Below, in pieces: positions 13,267 through 26,383 of a DNA stretch of 64,000 bases. Within the stretch, counting starts at the first letter, position 1; each line of letters opens with the position of its first letter. The stretch spans positions 10,087,001 to 10,151,000 of the forward strand of contig NC_132974.1 in NCBI RefSeq assembly GCF_047496725.1, in the 5' to 3' direction. Under the pieces are notes generated by a model, which saw nothing but the letters and a program-made list of their open reading frames with translations, was not told the DNA's origin and ran no database searches. Origin of the DNA: Anoplolepis gracilipes. Its lineage: Eukaryota; Arthropoda; Insecta; Hymenoptera; Formicidae. The translations under genes and the position numbers were made by a program.

Positions 13267-16200
13267 CTCTATTTATTTAATAAAATTGTCTTGTACTTGA
13301 CATACATATTCTTTTTTACGAAATCATGAATAATCATAAGAGATAGCGTTTAACTTTATATAATGATACTATATATAATAATGTTACCGATACATCCCAA
13401 GACAGTTTAATGTCTTATCCCAAAAAGCTTATGATAACTCAATCAAATCATACTAGTAATGAAGGAATAAAATGTCATAAAATGATAAAGATATTTAAAA
13501 ATATATATTTAATATTATAATTCAAGAAAATTATTTTATTTCACGTGCGTAACTCTTAAACAATGTTAAACGATTTTCAAAGAACAAGAAAAACTTTTAT
13601 GATATTTTAAATTATTATTTCTTTTATATACGTAGATATAATAATTTAAAGGAATTTTAATGTTTTTTAATTAATTTATACTTTTAATATATAAATTATA
13701 TAAATTTTATTTAGTATAATCATAATTATGATTATTGTTACTTTTGAACAGACATATACAGTATTGTTCAAACGTGAAAAATATCACGACAAGCCAATAA
13801 TTTATTCAGCCGATAATTGAATTTAACAAACTCCGTCGAGGACACATCTCATTTATTTGCACATTTAGAATGTAAACTATTACTCTGCTTCATTACTACC
13901 AATTAGTGATAATCGCCTGTCGATTTGTTTTTTTTCTACTTTCACCTAAATTTGAAATTCTAAAACGTTAAAAAATTTTTAGCAGAATTATAAAACAGAA
14001 CTTTTAAATTTATTAACTAATCGTTAATGTTTAACCTAAAATCAGGTGAAAGCTTGAACTGTGTGATAAATAAAACCTATTCTTATGTATTGTATTATAA
14101 TGATAATTACTGCGAACTGTGTGTGTCGTGCGCTTTTATTTTAAATATATAAATATATCAATAATTAATCTTTTTATCAACAATTAGATAAATTGCAATA
14201 TAGGTTGTTTTTATTTCATAGGAACATGTTAATTTTTCTAAAAAAATAAGTAAAAAACTGGACTAGAAAATTGTTTTAAAATTATAATTACCAGGCAACT
14301 CGTTAGCATTGTATATTATTGAACATACTAAATGTATTAAGACGCGTAAGAATTAGTAATAATACGAAATAAAATTATTATCAAACATAAAAAATGGTCA
14401 TCTTGCATTGTGCACTCTTTAAAGCTGCAGTATGTAAACGTTTTGCGGCGCTTTGAGAGTTTCCATTACATTCACATCGATGCGCAATCGTGCATTTTTC
14501 CACATGGTTTCCTCATTCCGTGGTTTACACTGCTTGCCCTATCGTGTAATTAGAACACGAGAATCGCCATGCAATCGACAACGTAATGTGCGGCTGGTAG
14601 CGTTACGCCTGTCTCGCCCACAATAACAATATAAATTATGGACACGCGTTAAACTTTTTACTACTAAAGAGAAGTATCGCGCTCATTAACAGCCAATTAA
14701 CGTTTAACCCGGAGTTCAAGTGAAAGTGCGGCGATGAAAAAAAGAAGAAACTATCTATTATTCTTCTGATCATTTCCGTTAGTGTTTGTACGTTCAATGG
14801 TTACGCTGCACTTTCCCGAAGTACAATCTATATTCTTAACGTTTCTCACGGCTTAATAATTTGTTCTCTGTTTTTTTTTTCCAGAAACTTTCTAATTAAA
14901 TAATATGCAAAATTATGACAGAAAAATATCTAAAATATTTTGTTTATAAAAATACTGAAATTTTCAAATTTCAGTATTATTTATAAAATTATTTATTATA
15001 TATTTAAAATCTAATATATTATAAAATTATTTATAATTATTTATAAAAATACTCAAATTTTCAAATATAAGAAAATGACAGTAGTAGGTAAATAAAATTT
15101 CTCGATTTAAGAATATGTTTTAGATATATGTATAATATTTTCTTCGTATATAATTTTCTGTAGATAATCTAAGATTATAATTCTTGCTTTAATATGCGTT
15201 TAATAAAGTTCTAGGAAAGAAAAGATTTCAATTACTAGTGATAATAAAGCTGTGAAGTTATAATAAGGATAATGACTAAGTTTCTATGCTTCAATCAAAC
15301 TTGAAAGAAAAAGTATCTAAGTTCTAACTTCACGTTTTTTCGCGTCTTATGTATGTTTCATTAGAAGGCTAACTTTAATCTCACGATTATTATTCTTGAT
15401 TAAAGCAAAATTTCTTCGTCATTTCAATGCAATCATCTATTGATCAAGGCAATTCTCATTTCACGCGATCGCACAAATATGTATCCTTGAAGAAATTATT
15501 GGATTAAGGTTATATTATCACGTTTTATCCTAACACAATTTGTTTTCTAAAAATAAAACAAAATCTTATCTTAAAAAAATATATGATTAAAATATTCAAT
15601 ATTCAATTTTTTATTTTAATAGGTCTTCCAATTTTGTGTCTTTCTTTACAATTATTTTAAAAATTAATACCCTAATATTTTCACAAACAACTAAATAGCA
15701 TTGATCTTTAGCACAATTTTTTGATTATTTTTGTATTAACAATTGTCCATTAAATTGTTTATTTATTTTTTAATTTATTATAATTATTATAATTTCACGA
15801 TATTCACCTCGAGGTATCAGATGCTTTATGATATATATTTAGACAAAATATTTATTAGTAACTTAAAACTTTTTCTCTCTTTACAATTCTATACATTAGT
15901 ACGCTAATTTTTAATTATCGAAAATGTGCAGAAAAGATGCAATATTAGAGAATGCAGTTACACTCGCACGTTTATAAATGAGTTCTCATATAATTAACAT
16001 AAGAAATAAAAAGCAATATTAGGATTAAAAAAAGCAATGTATATAATTAATAATAATAATAATAACAATAATAACATATTACATTATTTTTTACTAATTA
16101 CACTTACATCTTGTATCAAGTAATTATATCTTTATTTAAAACAAATTTTAGTGATTAAAATATGCCAATTAAATGTAAATTAAAACAATTAATTACACTA

Positions 16201-18453
16201 AAAATAAATTATCTCAACATGAATTATATATTTTGTTATAAAAATTAGAAAGATATTTGTTCATTAGCATTGAATTTCAATGTCAAAACGTGATTATCTC
16301 TATTGAAGTTAATACGGATGTTTAGAAGGTGTTAACATTTTCGACGTCGCGGGCAAATTCGCCGTTTCTCATTCCGATCGCGAAATTTCTTTAACTACTT
16401 ACTCGTGATCCATTATTACACCTTTTCACTAGAAAAAAAAACAATACATTGATTCACGATCCACACATTATTCGAGAGAATTTATATAAAATATATCTTC
16501 CGATTCGAAATTATTAGCAATTCTTTTTTTTTTCTCAAAGTTATACAAAGCGCACACTTTGTTTTTTGACATGTATGTAACATGCTCCTATAACATTTAA
16601 TAAACTGTTTCTCCTTTTATGTTTCGAGATCTCACATTTTAAATGCAAGAAAGAATTACATAGAACTATCACCGTTTCACTAATTTATTCATTGCAGTAA
16701 TATCATGTAATCGATTTAATAATTTTTTCTAATAAAAATTTTTAAACACAATCAAAACAAAAGCAAAGATTTTTTAATATTACAGAATATATTCTTTTCT
16801 GTGTTAATATTTTTGAAATGCACGCAATTTCGGAATTTTTAATTAAAAGACTTCTTATATATGTAGTCTCGAGAGAAAGAGAGAGAAAGACACATAGTAT
16901 CATAAAGATACTAAATAAAATTGATAAAGAATTATATTTGATTTTAATTATAATTAGATTTTACGAAAAATTAGGAAGAAAATAAATAAAAGCCATAAGG
17001 AAAATAGATTAATCTTTGAAACATCCTGCATATTGTATATAGATTGCTTTTTATGTAATCGACAATCTGTTGGTTTCAATTAAGATCACAATTATATATT
17101 TTAACATTAATGCTAGCTGCCAAATCTTGTTTCTTTCTAATCTTTGAAAACACATAATATATAAATACATTTGAAACCTATATAAAATACCTTGTAAATG
17201 TTGCATAAACACGTAATTTTAATTATCTGCTTAGTGCAAAAAATTACCGTTTTTATGTTAAATCAATTTTATGGGATAAATTTAGCGGTGTCTTCATAAC
17301 TAAAATTTATATTACATGTACATACATTCAATTTATTGTTAGAAAAAGTACATGTTATAATAATGATCAGAGTATAGATTAATAAAAATACATAAAACCT
17401 ATATTATACTAATCTTGACTTCATTATTTACAACATGAAATAATTTCTGCATAGTTTTATGTGATCATAAAATTTTTAATTTTTTTTTTTGTAAAATTGC
17501 AAGTAGTCAAGTTAACATTAAATACTTGGCAATTATTTTTTCGTAATTGCAACGATTTTTGTGTCATATAAATCTTTGTAAGTATCATATAATCATAATT
17601 TTATATATATAATGCAGTTTAATTTTTTATATATTTAATATTTAATGCGACGTATATTGTATCTTAAAAAGCAAAAACATGTTCATTATTCCATGTGTAA
17701 AGTTGACGATGCTGTGAGAATAATGAAGAGAACAACGGCTCGAAACGGCGCGGTACATTGAGCAACCTAAAAAACAGCGCGTAGCGACGAATTTCACTTT
17801 CCAAGTTAATTAACCTTGAATGACGTATGAGATATTATCAATCTACGTATAGTACTTTCGTAAGAAAATTTATTCGGACATCGCGTGCAATTTCTTCCTT
17901 CAACGAAACAAAATCGGCTAAACTTCTTTGCGTGTTTTTTACACGTAAATTCAAATAACGATCGTTTCTTTCCTCGTTATATTCGTCAATTAAAATCAAT
18001 CGATATCTCCGCATAATTGTGATGCAAGATTCGCATTATATGTATCCATAAATAATTTTGGCAATTTCCTGTTTTGCATGCGTTTAGCGCGACTAATACT
18101 TTCGACACTAAAACAAGTTGATGTCCTTCGACAGAACGTGACCATTCAACTATTTCAACTGTCACAACTATTAAAATCCTTTGTTCTGCACACTTCTGTT
18201 ATACTAAATAATCAATCATTCACTGCCAGGTATCGCTTTTTAATGCTGAGATCTGAACGATCTTGTCTCTTTATCAAGATCCTGGTTCCACAATCGCGAT
18301 GGCTGTTTCTATATTATATAGTATTAAAACACTTACATAAAACAACCTGTTAAATACGTATCCGTGTCTGGAGACGCATTTTTAACCTGAAAACCACCCG
18401 ACTTTGAGCAAAAAATCCACTCATGTCCGAGCGACTCACCACATGCGTTTAAG

Positions 18454-19829
18454 TAGTGATGGGCTCGATACTTTCGCTTTGATTTTTATAATAAAAAATT
18501 TTTTGTAAAAGAGTCTCATTATAATGTCTTTACAATGTTAATATTATAGAAAAAACATTAAAAATTAAATGAAAAAAATTACAGTAGAATATGTAATAAT
18601 TATCTTACATATAAATTTTAATGAATAAAATATAAACTATAATATGTTCAATCTCTTTTTCAGAATCGAATATTATACATTTATGATAATTAATTTAATC
18701 ATATGTAATACAATAATTATTCTGGCTAATTACAAAACAATTTTAACACTAAAAATTAAACCAAATATATATAAAGATGTATCAAATTCATCAAATAATA
18801 TACATCTTGTAAATTTTATGATATTTGCTCCTTTCATACATTAATTTTTTTATATCTCTATATTTATAATTAATAATAATACCAATAACATATTATTTCT
18901 AAAAATTAACTTTTTGTGTCCTTTAAGTTATGCATAATAATTTTTTGACACTTATTTTACACTTTCAATTCATAACTTATTTAAATTATTCAATTTTAAA
19001 TTTATTAAGTTTATTTATTTTTATTCACTAAATATTAACTATATATAAAAAAAGTTAACACTTAACAAAATCTATATTAATAAATATGTCATCTTGACGA
19101 TCATTGTATATATTATATTATTTGCGAATTGAAATAATAAGTTTCAAAATTGCCGATATTAGCCCATCACTATATATGTACATTAATACGTGCGTATCGA
19201 TTCGTTTTCAGGCTACGCACGTTTGCAAACCGTTTTCACCTGACTTCCGCCGGAGGGGTCTTTGAAACTGCGTGATGTCGCGCGCTTATGAAACTTCCAC
19301 TGGTTTCCTGCTACGGGACATATTGCTGATCTATCGAAGACAGTCAGTCAATTTCCTATTTTCCTTTTTTTAATCCAAGTTTAACTTTGCAATAATTCAT
19401 TCTCAAGCATTTATCCAAGCATTTATCTTTAAAAACATATATATAATTATAAATATATACAATATATAAAATATATATCACATATATATATGATATATAT
19501 TATATATATTTATATAATTATGTAATTATATAATTTTATTGAATCGCACAATCTAAATATTAAAATAAATTATATACAATATATATAATTTAATTTAATA
19601 TTTAGATTCTGCAATTCACTAAAATTCTAAAAATACCATTCCTACAATTTAATATTTATATGTAAAGTAATTAAATATTTATATCAGATTTAATATTTAT
19701 ATGTAAGATAATTATTGCATATTCTACTGTAATTTTTTTCATTTAATTTTTAATGTTTTTTCTATAATATTGACATTGTAAAGACATTATAATGAGACTC
19801 TTTTACAAAAAATTTTTTGTTATAAAAAT
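18454..19829. mobile_element. Inverted-repeat cluster, possible hAT-type non-autonomous elements
   Basis: Two inverted-repeat pairs interlock. A 135-bp pair at 18482-18616 and 19695-19829 is nearly identical in opposite orientation, with a handful of mismatches. A 12-bp pair, TAGTGATGGGCT at 18454-18465 and its complement at 19161-19172, resembles the TAGTG/CAGTG..GGGC ends of hAT transposons. The DNA between is extremely AT-rich and has no transposase frame. The 8-bp flanks of the 12-bp pair (CGTTTAAG and TATATGTA) do not match, so no target-site duplication supports a single intact insertion. Two oppositely oriented, partly truncated copies is my preferred reading. Confidence 0.55.
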
Positions 19830-22800
19830 TAATCCGCGCATTTCTTTCTGAAAGACTTTGTAAACATATGTTAATAAGAAGGTTAAAAGGGTTACATTTT
19901 CTTTAGGTAGATGTATAAGCGTATGTAGGTTACGTTGGAAAGCAGCTAAAGTTGAACGTTGCCGTTTACGTGAACCACCGTTTCTACATCGTTTTATTCT
20001 TTTTCTCTTAATCTAGATATTTCTGTTCCACTTGCTATTGTTATCATATTATTATATATAAATAACAGTTAAATATAGATATTCCCATGCACATAAAGTA
20101 ATAACATGTTATTATAAAGACCTCCTACTTTCATGATTTTTATAATTATTATAGAAAGGATCATAAACGTTAACTTTTTATTCTCTAAAGTTATTATATT
20201 TTATCATATTTTCTTAAACTATTCGTAGCTTTATAATTTTTATTCTTGTAATTTAAGAGAAAACATTCTTTGCATCTGTATAATTCTTCCCTTATAAATG
20301 ATATCTTTTTATTTTCTCGCTATTATATACATTTTATTCTCTCTTGCAATTTCTTGCTTTAATTTTTCGTGATTCCCTTTTTTAAAATCTTCTTCTACGC
20401 CTTTTGCATTTCTAATCTCTATTCGGCTTCACATGTCCTTTTACTTTCACAGGATTTTACATCCTTGTATTTATAAAATTTTCATCGATTTTCTGCATCA
20501 AAAATCTGATAAATTCATAATACGCTGCGTGGGTAGCATGGATATGCTTTTTTTCATCCTTTTTCCCTTGCGATAACATTCCTATTTGACGCAACTTTAT
20601 ATTCCAGAGACAATCTTTACACCCACTCTTTTACCTCACACTTCCTGCGGAAGAGATCTTAAACGTGCATGCATGCTTACAGCATAAACTTTTCAAAGAA
20701 GAGTTTAATTTTAAAACATTTAATTTTTAAACATTTCGATTTATATACTTTACAACATCAATAATCTCTAATATTTTTTAACCTTTTTTTTTTGTTTGTC
20801 AAAGAATAAAATATAAGAAGGTTTGAAAGCACAAGTAAGAGTTGTCTCGAATGCTGAGCTACATGCAATGCCCCTGGATTCATTAACGTCATTGTTACTT
20901 TTCTCGCTTGGATGTCAATTCAGAGACCTATTTAGATCGTGCATTATGCAGCCCGGCTCCGGTAATTTGCGATAAATGGCGTACAATGCGGCGTTATAAT
21001 TCCACGAAAAAAGGAATTGCGATAGAAAGCCGTTAGAATCCGGAATTTCTATTCTAAGTCCATCTCATTCGGTAGATACTTGCACGTACATTCACTTACT
21101 GACAGCAAAGCGTGTGTTGCTGGTTTTTCTTGCAACGCAACTACATACCGTGATTCTGCACCAATTTGTCTAGCCTTGTCTCTCTTTAGCCTTATAGTTA
21201 TTTATTCTTAAACAGTGAGCTAATTTTTATTAAGAATTTCATCAAACCTCTTATATCTCTCGAATCCACGTATCTAGATATGCATAAATGCTAGTAGTGC
21301 GTAACCATCTCTACGAGATGTATTTACTTTAAGATAGGCAATATTATGTAACATAATTAAAAGTTATTTCGATATTCAACGAAAAAATAAATAAATGAAA
21401 AATTATAAATATATTCATGTATAGATTTTTTTGAACAAATGTCATGGAATTTAATAAAAATATATGAAAATGTTATTTACGAATGATTTTTAAAGTTTAT
21501 TATAAAGTAAGAGAAGAAGATATTAAAATTACATGTAAAATATTCTATCAACTAACTATTTATCAATATAATATTATATGCATTATAACAAAAATTTTCA
21601 AATTTTTCCAACATATAAAAGAAACCTATTACATCCTTACATCCATCAAAATGTCCGAAATGATTTCAAAATAAGCGGGATATCGCACCGTAGCAACGAA
21701 ACAGTGAATGTCAAAGTGTTTTGACGGCAAAATGTTGTAAAACCCGATTCTCCGAAGTTTCACCAGTGGATGTAACAGAAAGAAAACGAGTTCTTTCTTC
21801 TTTTTTTTTCACCGTTATACTGGTTGGTCACGATTAACGACACTCATTAATAATTCAGCGCAATCCATTGCATCCTACGATCGCGACGAAGGCACAAATG
21901 ACTTCGAATTAGAGTTCGAATAAAAGATATCTTTTTTTGTATAGAATGAAAGAAATAAACGATCGCTCCTCAATAAATATCCGAAGATCAATCTTGCCGC
22001 TCACAAATAAAACATTAATATTTTCCTAGAAGAGAAGTGTTAAAAAAGTCTGCACTTATTAGTTTATCTTTAACATTATAGTAACTTATACGACGTACAT
22101 ATGTATAATTTAATACTCTCAAGCGTGGCAGAATGAGGTAGAAAGTTGTAATACGATAGAGATTTATAGCACCGTGCGGTGATTACAAAGTGCCGTTTTA
22201 CAGTTGTAATTAGAACATATAATCTGTTCGGTATTTATGCATAGGAAAAACAATATTGACATTGTGTGACGTATATGCTGTGTAAGAAAAGTATATAAAG
22301 TATAAAGACTGTGTAAAAAAGACAATTAATATAACCGTAAACAAGTATAATATATTGTAAACGCATTGCATATCCAGATAGATACTGTTAATAATTTTAA
22401 TTAAAACTTCATAAACTGATACAGATCCACTGTTTAGAAAAAGATGTTAATATCTTTTAAAAGAAAAAATCTGAGAAAAAGAGATACTTGACTAAAATAT
22501 TATTCGTCACAAATTGAAAAAAATGATTAACGATGGCGAGACAAAATCAATAAGTGCAAAAAGTTCCATATAGTTTGGAACAGCAAATTGCATTAATTTT
22601 TGTTAAGTTTTATCTAAGAACAAAATAATAGAAAACAGCATCATATATTAACTTAACACATACATCGGAATCGCTAGCTCACATAGCTTTTTCATTCTGT
22701 GCGAAACAATAAGATTTGATTAGATAAAATTCACTCGAGATTAAGAAAGAGATGAAAAAAGTGAAAAGCAAAAATTTACCAATTTAATGATTCAATTACA

Positions 22801-23034
22801 CGAGTATTCCTCAAAAGTGCACTTTCACACCGCAAACAGGTGAATCTTGTAACATAACGTTACGAGGAACATAATGAAGTTGTGATGAGATATATTCATT
22901 TTTTCGTACGTCCATTCAAACACACATATATGTATCTGTATAAGTAAAAGGCCCGCCCACGCGCGATGAAAACGTCATGCGATTACTCGGCGATTTCAAT
23001 GCCGCTGTCCGGCTAAGATTTATGTCGTTATGTC

Positions 23035-23060
23035 AAAAAAAAAAAAAAAAAAAAAAAAAA
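23035..23060. repeat. Poly-A tract
   Basis: An uninterrupted run of about 26 A. Short open frames across it (poly-Lys or poly-Phe) are artefacts of the homopolymer. Confidence 0.85.
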
Positions 23061-24751
23061 ATACGTCAACGAGGTCGTCGCACGACGAAAGTGAGAGGAC
23101 ATGTAGCACCCGGAAGGACAGAACGAGTTCTCGATTCTGCAGCAAAGGTCTTGACGATGTATGCGTGTCGCGAATATATATGCGTGTGTATACGGCTGCG
23201 TTAATCCTCATCGCGAAATCGTTATTATATTTGAATATATTACTACTGGATCTCGAACGGCTAGATTTTTTACAAGTGTGACGCAATTTATATATCAAAA
23301 AATTTAGCGATACTCGATGTTTATTGCTAAGTCAATTTATCTCAATTATGATAATCAGCGTTAAAATGAATGTTTCTGAAATTTTTATTTTATATCTCTA
23401 TGATATTCTCACTTAATGTAATTAAATAAATAGTTATATTATTTATTTGAACTTCTAGTTAAAAAAATCTTTCGAGAAAAATTAGATAGATTCTAAATTA
23501 AAATTAAAGGAAATAATTAACTTACAAATAGTGATCACTATTTGCCATACTAAATAAATGTATAATTTTAGATAATACAAATACATGGCACATAATAATA
23601 AAATAAAATAATAAATTCGAAATTCTATAAATTGTATTAACTCTAATAAAACGAATTGCATAGACTTTGAGCCAGTTTAAATTAGAATCAATTATTCAAA
23701 TGTAATTACTATGATGCATTGTAGAAGACGAGTTACATTGAAATCAACACAAATATCTCGTTGACAATATTCATATTATTTCGTAGACAACGAATTTGAC
23801 CAGCGTCGATTAATAATATATATCATATTTGTCGATTTTAAATTTCTTCCTCAATTTGATATCAATCGACGTCTATAAAATAGCGACGAAAATATCGTTG
23901 ATGATTTGAATGTAAACTGTCATATAAACGCACGTTTTAATCATCAATTGCAACACAATCTGTGTCCTAATAATGACACAAGCAAGCGATCTCACATATC
24001 TACCTTTAATCCGACATTCGAATCGAACTCTTTTCAGACCGGTTCCACGGTGTCTCGCACGAATCCACGCGTGATGTAATAACTCTGTTGTGCAAAAAAA
24101 GATCAAACGGCTCGAAGATGAAGCCGCGTGTAAGAGAAACATGTTAGACACAGGACATCCTGCCGTGAATATTTCTCCGTCGCGGGAGAGTGATTTTAAA
24201 TTGTCTTTCTTTCATGATGCTCGCAAAATTGGAGCAAATTGTGATCGATCTTTTTACGTTAAAGATTTCTCGGCAGCGATCAAAGTGAGAACCAGAAAAA
24301 ACCTCTCTTACCTAACAAATAATTTAGAAAACTGCTATCTCTAATCGATTAAATTTAATATAATTTACGTTATTTCTAATTTGCAATATTTATATTAAAA
24401 AAAATATGGTGCGATAGAACTTAATCGCCTTCTTTTTCGAATGGCATTGTATAATGGTAAATATAGAAAAATAATATATAAATATATGTTATTACATGAC
24501 ATATTTATTTGCTATATAAAAATGTGACTGAAAATGTGAAAAGTGAAAATAAACTTAAAATTATATAATTGTCTCAAATAAAAAATATTTCTACAATATT
24601 TTAATTTTTTAATAACACAAAAAATAGTGTCTGCCTTATGTGTTACAAATGATTATATTTTAAATAAAAAATTGCGTCTATAATTATTAGAAAGATCAAA
24701 ATTTAAGGATGAGTAAGTCAATTAATGAACGTGGTAAAAAATTGTACTCAC

Positions 24752-24754
24752 CAT
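24752..24754 (-). CDS. Cht7: Predicted first coding exon of the chitinase (ATG only)
   Basis: On the minus strand an ATG is followed immediately by a strong donor (GTGAGT). This ends in phase 0, exactly what the exon at 3489-3408 needs. Joining the two gives Met-Ala-Ser-Asn followed by the signal anchor. The exon must extend upstream as 5' UTR, but its 5' limit is not visible. The resulting intron is about 21.3 kb (3490-24751). I saw no better ATG exon in between, but I did not test every possibility exhaustively. This is inference from splice logic. Confidence 0.6.
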
Positions 24755-25055
24755 ATTTACTCCAATTATTCAAAACAACAAAAACAACAAAGGTGACTCG
24801 TAACACCGCGTGAGAGAAGAAAATCGGCGAAAAATCCCTCAAACACAGTGTCTAATTGATGGAAAAACAGTGTGTGAACGAAGAGAAAACTCAACAGACA
24901 ACGCGACAGAAAGCAAAAAAAGAAAAAAAAAGGATCTCTTCGTTACGGATCAATACGAATCAATAATCGAAAATCCGTCGCCGCATGATTGTGGAACTGT
25001 CACTGACAGCAGTTCGGGAAACACTGACTGGTGTTGCGAACGAGCCTACTATCAT

Positions 25056-25311
25056 TCTTCCTCTCTTTCTCTATCTTACTCTCTTTCATTTTCCCTCTCT
25101 CTAGCTATATCACTCCCTCTCCCTCTCTCTCTCTCTCTTTCTCTCTCTTTCTTTTTTTCTTTGCCTCCCTCTTCCTCCCTGAACGGAGCGCACCCTCTCC
25201 CTTTCTCTTTCTCTCTTCCTTTCTCGTACAGATTACACATTTTCGCAGCATACTTCCAGAAGACGACGACGACGGTGGTGGCGACGAAGACGTCGTCGTC
25301 GTCGTCGTCGT
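25056..25311 (-). promoter_or_regulatory. GA-rich and trinucleotide tract upstream of the predicted chitinase start
   Basis: On the minus strand this reads as long GAGA-type purine runs (CT runs on plus, about 25056-25226) preceded by a GAC/GTC trinucleotide array (about 25262-25311). It lies 300-560 bp upstream of the predicted ATG exon at 24752. GAGA tracts are common at insect promoters. TCAGT-type initiator pentamers occur on the minus strand near 25000 and 25025. A role as the chitinase promoter is inference. Confidence 0.35.
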
Positions 25312-26090
25312 AGCCGTAACGGCAATTAAAGCTGCCTTTCATTTTGCGTATAGTAAGTGACAGCGCGCGCTATAGCTGAAATCGTTCGCGCAGGACGGTG
25401 CGAAAGATCGGCGCTGGCAAAAGTACCGGACTTCGCCGATAATCAACTACGGTGAATATCCATCACTCTTACTCCTTAGAACATCTTCCTTTTCGGCATG
25501 GATATTGAAACTGAGATATATATGTATATTACGTTTAATTTAAAATATAATAACCGATTACGCAAAGTTGGATTTTATAAATTCTTCGTAAGTTTGTTTT
25601 AATATTTTTTATAATTTTAGTTAACTGACTTTAATTTAGTTTCTTTTTTGTCAAATATAGAATTAAAAAAAAAAATAAAAAATTAGTTAAAGTTTAATTA
25701 ATTAGCATTAGATAATATTTATAAATATATATTTAGTGTTTCCTTTTGCTAATTAATGTGTACTAAAGAGATTAATAATTTATAGTCTTTTACTCATGAC
25801 TTTGAAAACACAATACTTTAAATCTTTATAATAACACAGTAAATGTAAGACAGTATTTACTAGCTACTTTCAACGTTGTCTAAATGCCAATAAAATAATT
25901 TAATAATTTTAGCAACATATACATAAAGTTTTATAGTTGTCATACACATAATGAATAATAATTCAACAACTTATGCACTTATTTCATGTGATAAGAATAG
26001 AAACTCGCTTATCAAAATATGTATCTTTGGATCATTAAACATATATAAAGAAATAACATAAAAATGTCGTTAGTATTAAAATTTTTTACT

Positions 26091-26383
26091 TCTTATCGCA
26101 TAAACATAAAAGTTAAAATTTTATAGTTGTATTAGAATTTTGATAGATAAATAGAAAAACGTGTGAAATTTCCATGATTATCTGGAATGCGATATTAATT
26201 ACGCTACAAGGAAGTAAAAAAAAATACAATATGTCTTGTCGCATAAATATAAAAGTAAAAATTTTATAGTTGTATTAGAATTTTGATAGATAAATAGAAA
26301 AACGTGTGAAATTTCCATGATTATCTGGAATGCGATATTAATTACGCTATAAGGAAGTAAAATAAAAAATATGATACAATATG
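26091..26383. repeat. 143-bp tandem repeat, two copies
   Basis: Copy one starts at 26091 and copy two at 26234, with a 143-bp period. About 120 bp are nearly identical with only a few substitutions; the ends differ by small A/T indels. No coding potential is seen. Confidence 0.85.

Larger units (their letters stand above)
3490..24751. other. Gene-poor AT-rich stretch, probable first intron of the chitinase
   Basis: I see no convincing coding exon on either strand. Open frames here are short, AT-rich and lack recognisable domains. The stretch holds homopolymer and simple repeats (poly-T near 5504-5523, poly-A near 6358-6379 and 23035-23060, a CA/TA/GA tract near 8406-8457, (TA)n at 13223-13263). 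It also holds the inverted-repeat elements listed separately. If the ATG exon at 24752 is right, all of this is one intron. Confidence 0.6.

Noticed and set aside
23020..23298. Poly-Lys and poly-Phe open frames
   Set aside because: Created by the poly-A tract at 23035-23060.
24810..25360. Overlapping Ser/Leu-rich frames of 88-167 codons
   Set aside because: They are translations of CT/GA and GAC simple repeats in several frames at once, without start context or homology.
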